DNA from: Lumnitzera littorea
Taxonomy: Eukaryota; Streptophyta; Magnoliopsida; Myrtales; Combretaceae
DNA length: 64,000 bases
Direction of reading: 5' to 3'
Assembly: GCA_024138015.1 (NCBI GenBank)
Contig: JAMXBB010000011.1
Span: 29,006,155 to 29,070,154, forward strand
Shown: positions 22,401 through 35,010 of the stretch, in pieces
How positions within the stretch are numbered: the first letter of the stretch is position 1
Layout: the number at the start of each line of letters is the position of its first letter
Translations under genes and position numbers: made by a program
Notes under the pieces: generated by a model
What the model was told of the DNA's origin: nothing
Database searches by the model: none
The model's input: only the letters and a program-made list of their open reading frames with translations

Positions 22401-24288
22401 TTATCTCGAGCGCGTAAACCCACCAACCATGGGTGATGAGGCCCTGGTTATCTAATTCACTGCCTGATAATCTAGTGGTGCTACTTTATAATTCTCCGGG
22501 GCTATCGAGATATTGAAAGCAATCTTCTTGGGCTTTCCTAATTCCTCAACCTTCTTCGTCTTCCTATCATACTAAAAAACCAACTGCTTGGGCTGTCTCT
22601 AATCATTCCAACCATCTCAGCCATCTTCTTAGCTTCTACAATAAGTTTGTCTTCTTCCTCAAATTCTAGACCCCATCCAGTGGGTGGTGCGTCAACATAT
22701 ACATTAGGTGAACTGGTGTAATCTACCAAATACTAAAACTTCCTTGACAGTTCTCCTAAGGTGTCAACCATTGGATCACTGGCTTCATATTTTTTCTAAG
22801 CTCCTTTTGAGTACTTCTCTTTCGTAGTTTTGGGATTGTCATAGCCATGATATTAGCTTTCTTTATCTTCCTATCCTTCAGCAATTGATATATTACCGAT
22901 TTAGTCTGGGTCCTATCTCTAAGATTCATATTCTGTAAATACTCGGCTTGCCTCAGATTCCAAGCAATCTCCTCAATAGTGATGGGGAAACTGTCTAGAA
23001 TAATCTCCAGTTCAAAAACTTCAACAATGATCACATTAATTGAATTTCCATGATTTGGCAGAGGGTTATTACCTACATTGAGTGGGAGACTGAATAAAAT
23101 CTAATTGAACTAATTTGATGTTAATAAGATCTTAGATCTTATGTTTAAGTCTCCAACACTAATCTGTAGAGTGCCCCACTTGCCCTAGATGATAATCACA
23201 ATGAAGCTTTGGGTTATAATCTCTTGGTCTTTATCCATCCTTTGGTATTTCAAACGTCAGAAGGTTCTCTTTCCTTAGTCGTACAAGAACTTCACTTAAA
23301 GGACTGGGAATATGGGTAAACTGTCTTTTTTGTGGGCGGTTATTTTGATTCAACAAGGCATTAGATCCTCCAATTATGGCTATTAAGGTTGTAGGTCTGA
23401 CAAGGTTGCCGGTATTAATAATGCTTATTGTGGCTTCTTTGGCTTTGTTGGAAAACCTCACGGGAGTTGTCTTCTTCTCAATTGCTTCAAGATTAGGAAT
23501 CCTTCCAATAGCAATAGCTTCCTTAATTCGGTACCTTGAGGCTACAATTTCTGCAAAATTGGTGGTAGGGTGCTTAACCAAATGTTGGTAATATGGGCTT
23601 CCAAGAGTATTGATGAAGGTGAAAGTTAGATCATTTTCTATAAGGGTGGAGTCACCGTAGCTGCCATACCACTTCATCTCTGAGCATATTCTTTAAAGTT
23701 TTCGTTGGTCTTCTTTCGTAGATTATTTAGATCCCACATAGACAGAGCCACTTCGATGTTATATTTATATTAGTTATAGAAAGCCCATGCTAACTTATCC
23801 CAAGTATCGATCTCATTTAAATCTAGTTAGGCATACCAGGTTAAGGCGGGTCTAGTTAAGCTGTCCTGAAAAGTCTAGACCATTACTTTGTTGTACTTCA
23901 TGTATTTTCCCATTTTCTTAATGCACAACCTAGTATGGAGCTTCGGGTTGCCAGTCCTGTCATATTTCTCAAATTCCAGCATTTTAAATCTTTCCAGGAA
24001 GTCATCATCTTCATATGTTGGCAAATTAATCATCCCCATTTGTTCAAGCCCGTTAACCATTTCTAAGGTTTTCATTTTCTCGGTTAACTCCTACATGAAC
24101 TTTCTTTCCATCTTACGGTGTTTCTGTTCAATCTCTTTCTTCTATACCTTAGCATTAGGGGCTGATTCTTCATCTTTCAGTTTAGGGGGATGGGTCGTTT
24201 CTACATTCCAATTTGGGTTGACTTAAGATCTTTGCCTATTGTTAAGAATCCCAATAGCTTAAGTGAGAGCATAAATCTATTCAGCCAT
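22401..24288 (-). pseudogene. gag: gag pseudogene of element C
   Basis: Opens near 24288 (MAE, stop-interrupted, then AIGILNNRQRS). Open pieces follow at 23875-24075 (KMGKYMKYNKVMV), 23231-23677, 22756-23034 and 22538-22729. The capsid core between 23680 and 23870 is stop-ridden but readable and matches element A at 903-1160. The long plus-strand frames at 23376-23591 and 23888-24226 are shadows. Confidence 0.75.
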
Positions 24289-24780
24289 CTTATTCGTGTT
24301 TTCTTCCAGACTTGCTACTTTGGGTCAAGCTCGATTTGATTGATGTTTCCAGTGCCTTAAGTTAACACTCTAGCCTTAGAACGAATGAATATTGGGCTTC
24401 TAGCTGAGTCTGCTTGCTTGGATGCTATCTTCGAAATCCTACATGAAAACCTAAGTTTTAGACTTTTCGGTAAATTAAAGATTTTTTTTTTGTTTTTCTC
24501 TTTTTTATGACTTTTGTTGTTTTGTTGTTTGCCTCTTTTTGATTTTTTTTTTCAAATTTTCTTTTTTTTTTTAAAAAAAAAAGTCAACTAAATAAATGAA
24601 AATAATAATAATAAGTAAGAGACCTACGCAATTAATGAAAATTTTATTTACTAAAGCTACAAATTTATTAATCATAAGATTCAACTTATACAATGGACTA
24701 AACGAAAAGAAAAGAAAAACTCCTAACTAATCTTCCTAAAAACTTAAATCTTATAAGTACAAGAGCCGACGAATCTAGCT
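24289..24780 (-). other. Spacer between ORF1 and gag of element C
   Basis: T- and A-rich simple sequence (about 24480-24600) and no domain. Counterpart of the spacer near 1750-2110 in element A. Confidence 0.6.
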
Positions 24781-26280
24781 AAAACGAGCTTTATCAAGTT
24801 CCCTCATAAGTCTTAGTACTATAACATCCCTTTCTTGGATCTTGTTCCTCAAGAATTGATTTTTCTCTAATAGGCTCTCGTTTTCCAGCTTTAACTCTTC
24901 AACAATTCTTTTACTTTCCTAAAATTAGGCTTTAACCTTGGCTTGTATGGTGTCTCAGTAAGCCTACTCAGTGGTTGAAAGACGTATTGGTTCTAGCTTG
25001 TATCTGAATACGTCCAAAGCTTCATGCCATATCTTTCTAGTCTTCTCCAACTAATCATAGATGAATTGCTTAGTGGCTCGGTATTCTCTGACTTTGCCCC
25101 TCAATTTTCCTATATTGATTATCTTCTTGACTTCTCTTCATTCTCACAGCTTCATGAGTTCTACCAATCATTAAATTAGAGTAGCTGTAGGTAGACAAAG
25201 ATCTTGATAATTTATCGTGACGACGTCTAAGGAGTCTCTATAGGCTATCTCTTAAAGTGGACCCAACTGTCTGGTGACACAAGCTGGGAAGTATCCTGTA
25301 TAGCCAGTAATATTGATAAGGGGGAACTCCTACATAGTCGGTGTACCCCAAGATGGCTTGAGTGCAATAGCTCCATTTAGCTATCCACATAAAGTCTACT
25401 AGCTGCATTTTATTGATAACTGACACCCATTCATCAAATTGAGCTTCATCTAGTACCTTCAGGTGGCAGACAAAGTCGTCAATTAGATTCATATTTTCAA
25501 TTAGGGACTTTCTAAGAAGATTCACTCCATACCCCTATGTATGACTAAAAAACCATACGGCAAGGATTGTAAGGTTAGCTGTAAAAGAGCAGTGCCCCTG
25601 CTTTTTCAAGTGGGTGAGTGTCTTGAACTGTTTTGCTAGTAACGCCGATGTATAGGATTTACTGGCTAGAAATTGAGTCACTAGCTCGACAACTCTATAA
25701 TGGAATTGACCATATCTGAAGGGAAATAACACTAGTCCAAACACTGCTACAATAAATGCGCTAACTCACTTTTCAGCCCACGATTCATATCCTCCATAGA
25801 AGATCTGGTGATATCTTTGATAGCATTTAGCCTTGAAAACCACTCCACCAATCTTAGGATGTTGAGACATTTCTAGCCCTCTGAAGATAAGAATGGGGCT
25901 AAGGCTAACCTCTTGACTCCCAATAATGTCATGAAAGATTTCTCGGGCTAGACTCTGAGATTTGGGATAGCTATGCTTGCTTCGAGGGGCAGGGTAGTAA
26001 GTAGCTGCTAGTACTCTTTTATGGTAGGTGTCAATACATGCGGGCCGAGGTTGAAAGTTGTAAATTCAAGGTCTTAGTAATGGATAAAGGCCTAAATTAG
26101 AGGCTAGTAAAGTTAGACTCACATGAGAGATATGACTAGCCTAATCTTCTTACGAATATGGTCTTGCTTGGCAGGCAGGAGTTAACTCAACCAACCTCTC
26201 AAGATGGCTTCAAGGAAGGAATACTTGTCTAGCTGGACTTCATGGACAGGCTCTGAACTGACACTACCTTAACTTTCCAT
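24781..26280 (-). pseudogene. ORF1-like protein (DUF7745/plant-mobile-domain type) of element C
   Basis: Homologue of the element A protein at 2110-3656. Start likely near 26280 (MES, then an early stop). Open pieces at 25535-25744 (with LLAKQFKTLTHLKK and LTILAVWFFSHT) and 25238-25525 (VGVPPYQYYWLYRILPS). The C-terminal third (about 24790-25200) is charged and probably coiled. Function unknown. Its place ahead of gag fits the ORF1 of Ogre elements. Confidence 0.55.
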
Positions 26281-27182
26281 ATCTATATTACCAAAAAAAA
26301 AAAAAAAAACAAAATAAAAGGCAACGATTATTTACAACAAGGCTACTAAATTTAGAGTAAAGTTAGATATGTTGTTAATAATTTTGCAACTTTTTTAAAA
26401 ATTTTCTTAGAAATCGCACAACCTTTCACTGATTAAGGAGTGATAAAAAAATAATACATATAATATAAGGAAATAAAATATTCATAGAGAAATGAGTATA
26501 ATAAAAATGCAATATGTTACACATAGATGCATTGCACTAGCGGTGGGTGATTAGTAAATTATAGGAAATAAATGAATTCGCGGTCGAAAAATACCTTTAT
26601 ATATAAGCAAGTCTGAAATAGGATTTTTCTTAAAAAAAAAATGAAGTTTGCAAATACTCATATATAAGGGTTGTGAGTTTTTTCTTAAAGAATAATATTG
26701 GGCTAATCATAGATTGATTGGGCTTTTCTTATAATTTAAGAATTACTACCCCTTTTCGAAAAGGATGATGTAAGAGGGTGAAGTCCACGATTCTCAGACT
26801 CTATAGCGCTAAGGCTTTCTGAAGAGAAGCTTAATAGGCTACATTGAAGTTTAAGTGGGCTCGCTTATCATCGCCAAGCGAAGGTAATAACTCCAACAAC
26901 CTGAGGGTTACACAATAGCAACTTATCATAAGTTTCTAAGGTGGCCTAGATCCGATCACGTCTAAATATACAAATGATCATTGCATTAAAAAAAATCCCT
27001 CCTAATCCCCTAGAAGGCTCATTAGGTTAGGCTCTTCTTTTTTTTTTTAATGCTTGCATTACTAAAAGAAAAAAAAAACCATTAGTACAACTATAATGCA
27101 ATAAAAAAAAAAGAAAAAGAAAATAATAATACAAAAGCCCATCAATTATCTTTTAACTTTTACATGGCTAGTCCATCAAGCA
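26281..27182 (-). other. 5' leader of element C
   Basis: Between primer site and ORF1. A-rich, without an open frame. A segment near 26740-26990 parallels 3840-4020 in the leader of element A (for example GATCACGTCTA against GATCGCATCTA), consistent with a shared leader. Confidence 0.5.
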
Positions 27183-27200
27183 TCCCCAATAGAGTTGCCA
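27183..27200 (-). other. Primer-binding site of element C (tRNA-Arg type)
   Basis: Minus strand TGGCAACTCTATTGGGGA, four bases inside the 5' LTR. Differs by transitions from the TGGCGACTCCACTGGGGA form expected for Tat/Ogre. Confidence 0.7.
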
Positions 27201-28029
27201 ATTCTATCGAGTCCTATTTTGGTTTCTTTAATTTAATTGATATTAAGTTTAACTCGCTTAATATAAATTATTCGAAATTAAATTAAGGAAATACTATTCT
27301 AAAAAAAAAAATTTAAATTGGAGTCGTCAACCATTTAACTAGTAAAAAATAAAATTAAGGTTTTATAGGAAAACCCTAATTTGACCACTAGTCTATAAAT
27401 ATTCTAAAAAAATTAATTTTTAGAAAATTGAACTAAAATACCGGGTTAGGGGGCTAACCTACTAAGACTAAGTTATTATGTGAAAATTAAAAGAAACTGA
27501 TGGCATTTTTTTTATTTTTCCTAAAAATATATCTAAATTCGCAAAGTGACTAAAAATGATTTTTATTATTTTTTATTAGGAAATTTTGAAAAAAAAAATA
27601 TTTTTCAAATAGTTGCCTCGAAGGTGTCTACGTACTCGCTATACGATATCAAACCAACCGTAGTTGTCTCTTTTTTTTTATAAAATATTTAATGGATGGG
27701 TTATTTTTATTTTAAAAATCGAGCTAAGTTTACATTTTTATTAAGTTATTATTTTAAGAAAAAAAACCTAATCTAATTTTCCTAAATTAAACAATAACCC
27801 TAACTAATTATCTTTTTCCAAAAAAAAAAATCCCCTAAGTGCCAAAAATATGTTCTTATTAAAAAATGATTTTTTTTAAAGAAAGACCTAACTTAACTAA
27901 AAAATTGCAAAATAACAAAAAAAATCCCATACTTAAACAAAAAATAATAATAATAAAAATAAATAACCAATAAAGAAAATTAAAAATATTGCTAAAATAA
28001 ATAAAAAAATACTAAAAATTTTACCTAGC

Positions 28030-28640
28030 ATTGGATCGTCGGTGTTAGGTGATGACCTGGGCATGCATAGGCGACAATGTGGGCGAGCACGAGCAGTGAC
28101 TTAGGTGAGTGCTTGGGTGTACATGGGTGAGCGCTTAGGCATGCTGATGGGCAAGTTTCTAGGTGTACGGGTAGGTGAGAGCTGGGTGAGCGTATGAGTG
28201 AGATTGGAAGATAGCTAGGCGATCACTAGGTAACAGCATAGGCGACATTGGGCGACAATTGTGGGTGATCATTGGATGAGGCTTCGGGTGAGTGGATAGG
28301 CATGCATGAAGGGCGTCAATGGGCGTGTGCGAAGGGTGTGAGCGAAGGCAGTGAACTCAAGCGACAATGGCATGGGCAATGGGCAATGGAGTGGCGTGGG
28401 CAATAGGCAACGGAGTGGCGTGGGCAATAGGCGATAATAGGCAGTATTGGGCAATACTGGGCAACAGCAATGGGTGACTTGGGTGGTGGTTATAGGCGGT
28501 GACAATGGTTGTAGTGCGTGCAGTGGTGTCATGTGCATTGGTTGTATATGGAGTGGTGGCGCGGTGGTGGTTATTGTAGTGTATGGTGGCGCGTGTGGCG
28601 CCGCATGAAGGTGTGGTGGCGCGTGGTGTTTGTGTGTGGT
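28030..28640. repeat. GGGCGA-type degenerate minisatellite in 5' LTR of C
   Basis: Counterpart of 15360-15960, with near-duplicate runs such as GGGCAATGGGCAATGG and GGCAATAGGCAACGG around 28375-28430. Confidence 0.8.
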
Positions 28641-28680
28641 GTTTTTGAAGGAATGTATGGGGTGTGTATGTAAGGGTGTG

Positions 28681-28688
28681 ATTTATAA
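28681..28688 (-). promoter_or_regulatory. TATA box, 5' LTR of C
   Basis: Minus strand TTATAAAT in GGGCTTATAAATCAC. Would drive the element C transcript leftwards. Confidence 0.5.
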
Positions 28689-29157
28689 GCCCTAAATCGA
28701 ATCTCTCGTATCGAAGATGTGAAAGATTTGATTACGATTCTTCCATGATTTACCTTAGCTTTTAAAAACCCTAACTAGTTCGGACTTTTTTAGGCCTGAC
28801 TCGATCTAATTAAATATGGCCCAATAACTTAATAAATCTTGATTTTAAGCTTTTAAATTAGATAAATACTTATTCTATATTGGTCAGGCCCAAAATTAAT
28901 TAATTTAACCATCTTGTTACCTAATCCAATAACTCAACTCAATCCAACACGACTCGACTTAACTCTTCCTATGACCTTAACTTGAGTTTTTCTCTTTTTT
29001 CTTTTTTCTTTTCTCTTTTTACTTTTTTTTCTTTTTCCTTTTTTTCTTCTCATTTTCGTTTATTTATTATTATTATTATTTTTGTTTTTCTGTTTATTTA
29101 TTAACCTGGCTCAATTAAAAAATATTAAAAAAAATTAGCAAAAATGAGATGTCTACA

Positions 29158-29162
29158 ATATT
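29158..29162. repeat. Right target-site duplication of element C
   Basis: ATATT directly after the LTR end CTACA; partner of ACATT at 14511-14515. Confidence 0.7.
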
Positions 29163-32100
29163 ACTTCAACTCATCTACACACAACCGTTGTCTTCACTGA
29201 GTGACAAAGGCATACGTTGATTGACAAGCATTGCACTGATCAACACCATCCACTACTTCCACGCAGTAGCGCGCACGAGAAATCACCACACGCTATTGTT
29301 GCATCAACACTCCACCCTAACTCAATACTCCACCCTTTGACATTAACCCGATCACTACTCCACTGCAATTTTTATATATTCTTATAACCAAAACTAATTA
29401 ATATACCCAAAAATGCTTAAAAATACCTTAAACTAATTACAATTAACCAAATAATTTGGGAAAAAAATATCAACCAAGTGCTAAACTATCAGAATTACCT
29501 TGACTAAAGCATAGACAAGTATGGACAACTGTTGGTGAATTAACAAACTTTAATTGACACTTATCATGTATGATTTAGGGGTATATAAGCTTAAGTGGAG
29601 AGAGAAAAATGTCATTTATCATCTTGCAATCTAGAAAATATTACCATTACTCTCTAGAATGTTGCTTAGCTTCTTAGGAATTTAGGAAAATTTTAGAATC
29701 AAGAAGAATAAAGTAAGAAAAGAATCTAGAAAAATCATAACAGATACTACACAAACCGAGCTAAATCTGTGAACACTAGTCCAAGGAGCACCTAGGCGTA
29801 AACTACCACCATCACTTGACAGTGGTGGTCACGTCTAGCTTGGTTGACAACCAAGGAGTGGTTATTGGTGGCCGAACAACCACCATTCCGATGAGTCAAT
29901 TTTGTACTCGATTTAACTTGAAATTATAAAAATACTAAATTAACTTCAAAAATTATGAAAAAGTTTGTTTGTACATACTTTTAGGGAAAAACATCAGATT
30001 GAAAAATTTTTGAGTGAGTATAGTACTTCCTTAAGAAATTGAGCGAAACCGATCGATTTTCAAAATCGATTTGAATAACCCTATTGATATAGCTTCTAAG
30101 CTAGGTTTTTTCTAGAGAATACTTATGTTGCATGTGAATGTTGTATGAAGAGTTTTTTATCAAAGAGGATTTCCATCATTTTTAGGGATTTTTGAGTCTT
30201 TAAATTGGATAAAAACAATGTTATTTTCTTAAGGATTTGGTGTATGGAGCTTATTAAAACCCTTGGTATTAGGTTCCAAGGTTTGTTTAGATCACATTTC
30301 ACTGTAAAGGATAATCTGGAGTTGTGTAGTTTGAGTGGAAGATGAGATGTAGGCAAGTTGGCGAACTTCGGTTTAAGACATTAATAGTTAAGTATGTAAA
30401 TTTGAAGAATCTAGTATTATGGTGTTGCTTAGTATGATAAACCTAAAAGATTAACAAGATTGAACATGTCTATAATCTAGAATACGATGTTAGACGAGTT
30501 ATTTCAAGTAAACTTGTAAAATTGACTTGTTCAGGCAGTTCTTCAAAAGGTTGGTTTGTTAAAAAAATGAGTTAATTCCAAGTTCAGAAACTTGACTAAA
30601 GAGCTACCAAATTTGAAATACTTAGCTGATATAACATCTGTAGGTTAATGAGAGAAATTCTAGTTAATAAGGCTATTTTCAAATACTTTTTTAGAGAGTT
30701 TCTAGTTAATCAAACTGTTTTCATATACTTGTTCCAAAGGTTCCAGATGACTGAACTACATGTAATATCAAGAGATTTAACTATAGATATAAGTTAATTG
30801 ATATTTAACTAAGAAATTTTAAGTAGGACAAATTGGAGAGTAACCCAGAAGCTACTTCAAAAACTATTTAGAATCAAACTCAATGATTAAATTATAACCA
30901 ACTCACAGTAAACTAACCACCAATAAGCAAGTATTTAATTAGTATATGTGTATATATACTCATGACCTATAATTGACTGTAGAAGTACTTTCTCTTGCTA
31001 GGTGAAGTTGTGGAGGAGGAAGTTCCCACTAACGAGTGAATTAGGATTGTACCGATAGTCAGGTAAGTAGATTTGTGTGTAGGGATATGGATTTACATTT
31101 CTTAAGTGGAGGATGAATGCCCTTTCTCTTGATTGTAATGGTTGTACAAATGATGCTTGAAATTGTTGTGTAAAGCACTTGACTTATGTTTGAATAGTAG
31201 TCAATAAATGTTCTTATCCATGATTGGGGTGATTGTGTGAATGATACTTGGATTCATTGTATAAGCCTTGGAGATGCTATACTTTATGAGTATAATGTTG
31301 GCAATGACTTATGTGATGTGTGTTAGAATTGGTTATGAGTAAAGCTCATGAAAACTTATGCTATAATGGGTCAAAAGCTATTTCAAAAGCAAATTCAGAG
31401 ATAGAAAGAATATGATAAGCCTTGCTGATATACTTGATGTTGATTAAGAATTAGTTGATGCATTCATGACATGGTGTGAGAAGGACCTATGGGTCAATTT
31501 TCTTAAAACTTATGATTTTACTTGGATAAGTTTACAAAGTTGGATTTTGTACATATAGTTTTGCATTGAGCAAAACTTCAACCATGCTCCATGGATTTTT
31601 GCTAGATCGAAATGTTTTGTTAGGTTCTTAGATATATTCTTCGGATGCTTGGATTTGTAGTCGACCAAACCGGATGAGTTGCTAAGCTGGCTAGGATATT
31701 AGTACCGATGCATATCACGTACATTAGTATGGCATACAAATTGCATTATCTTATTTGTTGCATGGACATTAACTAAATGTAAGACTTAAGTATCTGTATT
31801 ATGTGTTTTGGTATATTGTTGCTTGTTTTCCACTCTCACTCAACTCAACAGTAGCTGAAGGGGTAAGTTTTCTCTTATCCTCAAGTTAGAATACAACTTT
31901 TGGGGCATCACTAGCAACAGGGGTGGACTTTTGGAGAGAGCTAGATAGAGTAAGCTATTTTGAAAGTGAAGGTGTCGCTGAACAAGTACAATGTAGATCT
32001 AGAAGTTTAACCATAGTTTAGTGTTCAAGTTTTTGAAGTTTGTAAATAATGTAAATATTTGCAAGTAAAAACTTACAACTAAACTCTTTTAAGCACCAAG

Positions 32101-32230
32101 TATATAATCAATTGTTAATTGTTAAAGTTGAACTTATATTAACAGGTTTATTTGTGTGATGGGGCATCCTGTGCTATGCCGGGATGTGATACACTACCAC
32201 CTTAAGGGGATTATATGACCTTACTTGATG
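29163..32230 (+). other. Non-coding LARD-like region, plus orientation
   Basis: No protein domain. A promoter-like GTATATAAGC lies near 29590. Transcript-like AT-rich sequence follows, then a CACTCAACTCAACAGTAGC...AAGGGGTAAG module at about 31830-31880. The sequence ends in a GTGATGGGGCATCCTGTGC segment near 32157. The order matches the minus-strand region 11541-14515, suggesting a second large non-coding LTR derivative facing the opposite way. Ends and duplications were not found. Confidence 0.3.
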
Positions 32231-33100
32231 GTTATTGGCTACCCCTTAACCTTAGGGTGGTTGGCAAGTAACTCCTCCACCACCATTGCTTTTTTTTTTT
32301 CTACTATTAATTTACTTCTTTTTATTTTTCTTTTTCTATTTCTATTTAATTTATGTACTTTTTAAATAATTTTTAATCATAAAACTGTATGAAAGCTAAA
32401 TAAGGTTCTTTAGTATGGATTGCTAGGCACCCGTAAATGCAACCTAAAGCTTTATAGAGAACAAATCCCTATGGTAGCGACCTACAATTGCACTAATTTC
32501 ATCTAACCGTAGTTAGTGGATTCTTTCTTCTTGTTCCTAAGAGATGTAAAGTTGTGGAAGGCATTCTATGATGATTAATTTAGTGTTGAATACTGCATTA
32601 TAATGTGTCCATGGATGCATGAAAATTTTTGCATAAATATCAATGTATGCTAAGTTAGTTAGAAGACTCACTACACAACTTGGCCTTATTTGGGGTTATC
32701 TAGATTAGATGAATATGAAGGAGAGTCATGTTCTTGAAGACATCAATATACAAGCATTTTGAATTCAATTACAATCTACTTCAAATTAAGCTGAATTTAG
32801 AAGATAATTCTTTTTTTTTTTTTTAGGTTAGTGTTTTCATTTTGAAGACTAGTGGATTTTTTTACTGAAAACTATAAATTTCAATATAAGCTAATTAGAT
32901 TAATTTTATTTATAATCGTGATATTAGTTGCCTGTTTTTGCAAGCTAGCTTACATATCCTTACTAGGGAGACAAATAGGGATTTGTAGTATCTCTTTCAT
33001 AGCATGATTGAAATTTATGATAATTGTATGTTCTCAAAACTATATTTATTGAAATAAAATATAAGTTTATTATATATTTGATCTTAATGGCTTGATTCAT
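32231..33100. other. Unassigned AT-rich sequence
   Basis: Nothing recognised. Holds a T-run near 32812-32825 and no open frame of note. Confidence 0.5.
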
Positions 33101-33938
33101 ATAATTAATACTTTTTCCGAAAAATCATTTATTAACTTATGTTAGTACATCATCTTGGACATATATTTGAGATCACTAAATTATGCAAATATAGAATTAA
33201 GACCAAGAGACTAGAATTAAAGAATCAATTTAAACTTTAAACCAAGTCATTTTAGTACTCAAAAACCTTCAATCTAGTAGACTATATGTAAGTGAGGTCT
33301 GGTGAGCCAAGATAAAGACTTAGTTGACCAGGAGTACCATATAGTCAATGAAGTATAGTGAGTTGACGACTAGGTTGACTAAGTAATCGGGTGGTTAATT
33401 GAGTACCCTAGGTTGTGAATAGGGTACACTAGGTGGTCTGTAGACCTTGTCTAATTAAGTTGATTTAGTTTAATTTTCTTATACTTTTATTTGCTTATAT
33501 TTATTTTTTCCTATTTTGATTAGGTGCTAAGTTTATATTTGAATAATATCTTTTAAGGTTTATTAGACTATTAGTTTGTTTATTTTTTATTAAGTTGTTT
33601 CCTATATTCCTTAGTTTTTATTTGGCCTTTATATAGGCAAAGTTTATAATAAACCACTTAGTCAATTGAATTATAAATGGTATTGTGATAGTATTATCTC
33701 ATTGTTTTTTAATTTATCAAGAATTTTATTTCTTGTGGTACTCATTCATTTATTGTAAGGTTCATGATTGTTATATAATTAATTGATTGAGGTTTACTAT
33801 TAAATTATGCATTTGATTCTTAGGACCTTTAGTTAAGGGATCACAACAATAATACCTCTTGCTCTTGATTGGCATTACTCACGAGGTTAAGGTCTATCCT
33901 TTGTTGGATTTTTAGTTAGGTATTTACATGTTGCATCA
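33101..33938 (+). repeat. LTR end fragment (element D)
   Basis: The right end is ...TTGCATCA, followed two bases later by a tRNA-Met type primer site. A TATA box (33628-33637) lies about 300 bp upstream of the end, normal for U3-R-U5 order. Upstream, 33290-33430 is rich in GTTGAC/TTGACC motifs. The left end was not found; 33101 is a guess. No partner LTR was seen in the window. Confidence 0.35.
33628..33637 (+). promoter_or_regulatory. TATA box of LTR fragment D
   Basis: TTTATATAGG in GGCCTTTATATAGGCAAAG, the plus-strand promoter of the fragment. Confidence 0.45.
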
Positions 33939-33940
33939 TT

Positions 33941-33952
33941 TGGTATGAGATC
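33941..33952 (+). other. Primer-binding site of D (tRNA-Met type)
   Basis: TGGTATGAGATC against the usual TGGTATCAGAGC, two bases after a CA end. Followed by about 170 bases of leader-like DNA, then a (TA)n tract at 34113-34140. Confidence 0.4.
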
Positions 33953-34112
33953 TAGGATTAAAATCGTGCGTCATTTAGTTCATCTCTAAATTTGGTGAAT
34001 CATATCTAATTCTCAATATATCCATATCCTTTTATTTTCTTTTTATTATGGAAAAGCAAAAAAGAAAAAAAATCTTTATTTATTTTCTCTTGTTTTGTAT
34101 TTTTTTTGTTCA

Positions 34113-34140
34113 TATATATATATATATATGTATATATGTG
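34113..34140. repeat. TA/TATG microsatellite
   Basis: CATATATATATATATATATG followed by TATATATGTG. A likely boundary zone between fragment D and element E. Confidence 0.8.
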
Positions 34141-34672
34141 TATCTTATTTATATAAATGTATAGAAAGTCATTTTGGTAATCATGCTTTTGGCCTAATTT
34201 AATGTTATGGATTAGTTTTATGGGCTAGTGACATGGCTCAAGAAACCATGTTCAATTAGGGATGTTTTAAAGAGATTTAATTTGGTAAGCTCGAAATAAA
34301 GATAATTGTACTGATTTTTTGCTCTTAGTCTTACTAGGTTCTCTCATGCTTGAAAACTATATTCAAAAAGGTCATTTGAAGCTTGTTTAGGCCTTGTTTA
34401 GCCTCCATAAACCTTAAAATGGCTAAAACAAGCCTTACCTAAGAATAGGCCTTTTAATAAAGCATTGGACTTTTCTTTATTTTGCTTTATAAGCCTTATG
34501 GGCTTATGCAGGCCTACTTCTAAAGTCCAATTCCAAAGCCCAAGACCATAAGAAAAGAAAGGATCAACATGAGGTATTAGATCATTTACAGTAATCTAAC
34601 GACTATCGATAATAGTGGTTCTTAACCATCCATATCACAATGACTTAATGATCAAGATTAGTCTCTAAAATC

Positions 34673-34680
34673 TATAAGTA
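34673..34680 (+). promoter_or_regulatory. TATA box of LTR E
   Basis: TATAAGTA about 290 bp before the LTR end, followed by GGAGGTTGATCCTCTC, a typical transcript start zone in this type of LTR. Confidence 0.45.
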
Positions 34681-34968
34681 GGAGGTTGATCCTCTCATTT
34701 TACACACATTACAGTCTCTACAAGATTTAAGATAAATGCAAAGACTTTGCTGAAATCCCTTTAGAGAAGATCAAAACAACAAATTACTCAACAATGAATC
34801 AAGAAACTACTAAATCTAGTTATTTTAATTTTCTATCACATATGCATGACAAGACATTAGGTTCACCTATTTCTCCTTGCTTAGATCACTCCAAAACATC
34901 CATACACGCGTCATTAGATCAAGTAATCTTCATGATTGATCATCAATAGCAAATTCACCTACATTATT

Positions 34969-34986
34969 TGGTGACTCCACTAGGTA
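34969..34986 (+). other. Primer-binding site of element E (tRNA-Arg type)
   Basis: TGGTGACTCCACTAGGTA, five bases after the LTR end CTACA (34963). Third occurrence of this primer-site type in the window. Confidence 0.65.
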
Positions 34987-35010
34987 GAGATCACTCGTAA
35001 TCAACAATGT

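Larger units (their letters stand above)
14516..29157 (-). mobile_element. Element C: complete but decayed Ogre-like (Tat) retrotransposon
   Basis: A 14.6 kb element on the minus strand. Two LTRs of about 2 kb in direct repeat flank a primer site, ORF1, gag, protease, a putative intron, RT, RNase H, an archaeal-type second RNase H, integrase, a tandem-repeat 3' UTR and a polypurine tract. The flanking ACATT/ATATT pair supports a single insertion. The double RNase H, tRNA-Arg type primer site, ORF1 and hypervariable 3' UTR together place it in the Tat/Ogre lineage. The LTRs differ widely and every gene is broken, so the insertion is old. Confidence 0.9.
27205..29157 (-). repeat. 5' LTR of element C
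   Basis: TATCGAGTCC...TGTCTACA, 1953 bp, direct repeat of 14516-16496; the outer TG has become TA. Carries the minisatellite at 28030-28640 and a TATA at 28681. The minus-strand frame 28269-28538 is minisatellite-derived. Confidence 0.9.

Noticed and set aside
23888..24226. 112-codon plus-strand frame
   Set aside because: Antisense to gag of element C; hydrophobic make-up comes from the charged coding strand.
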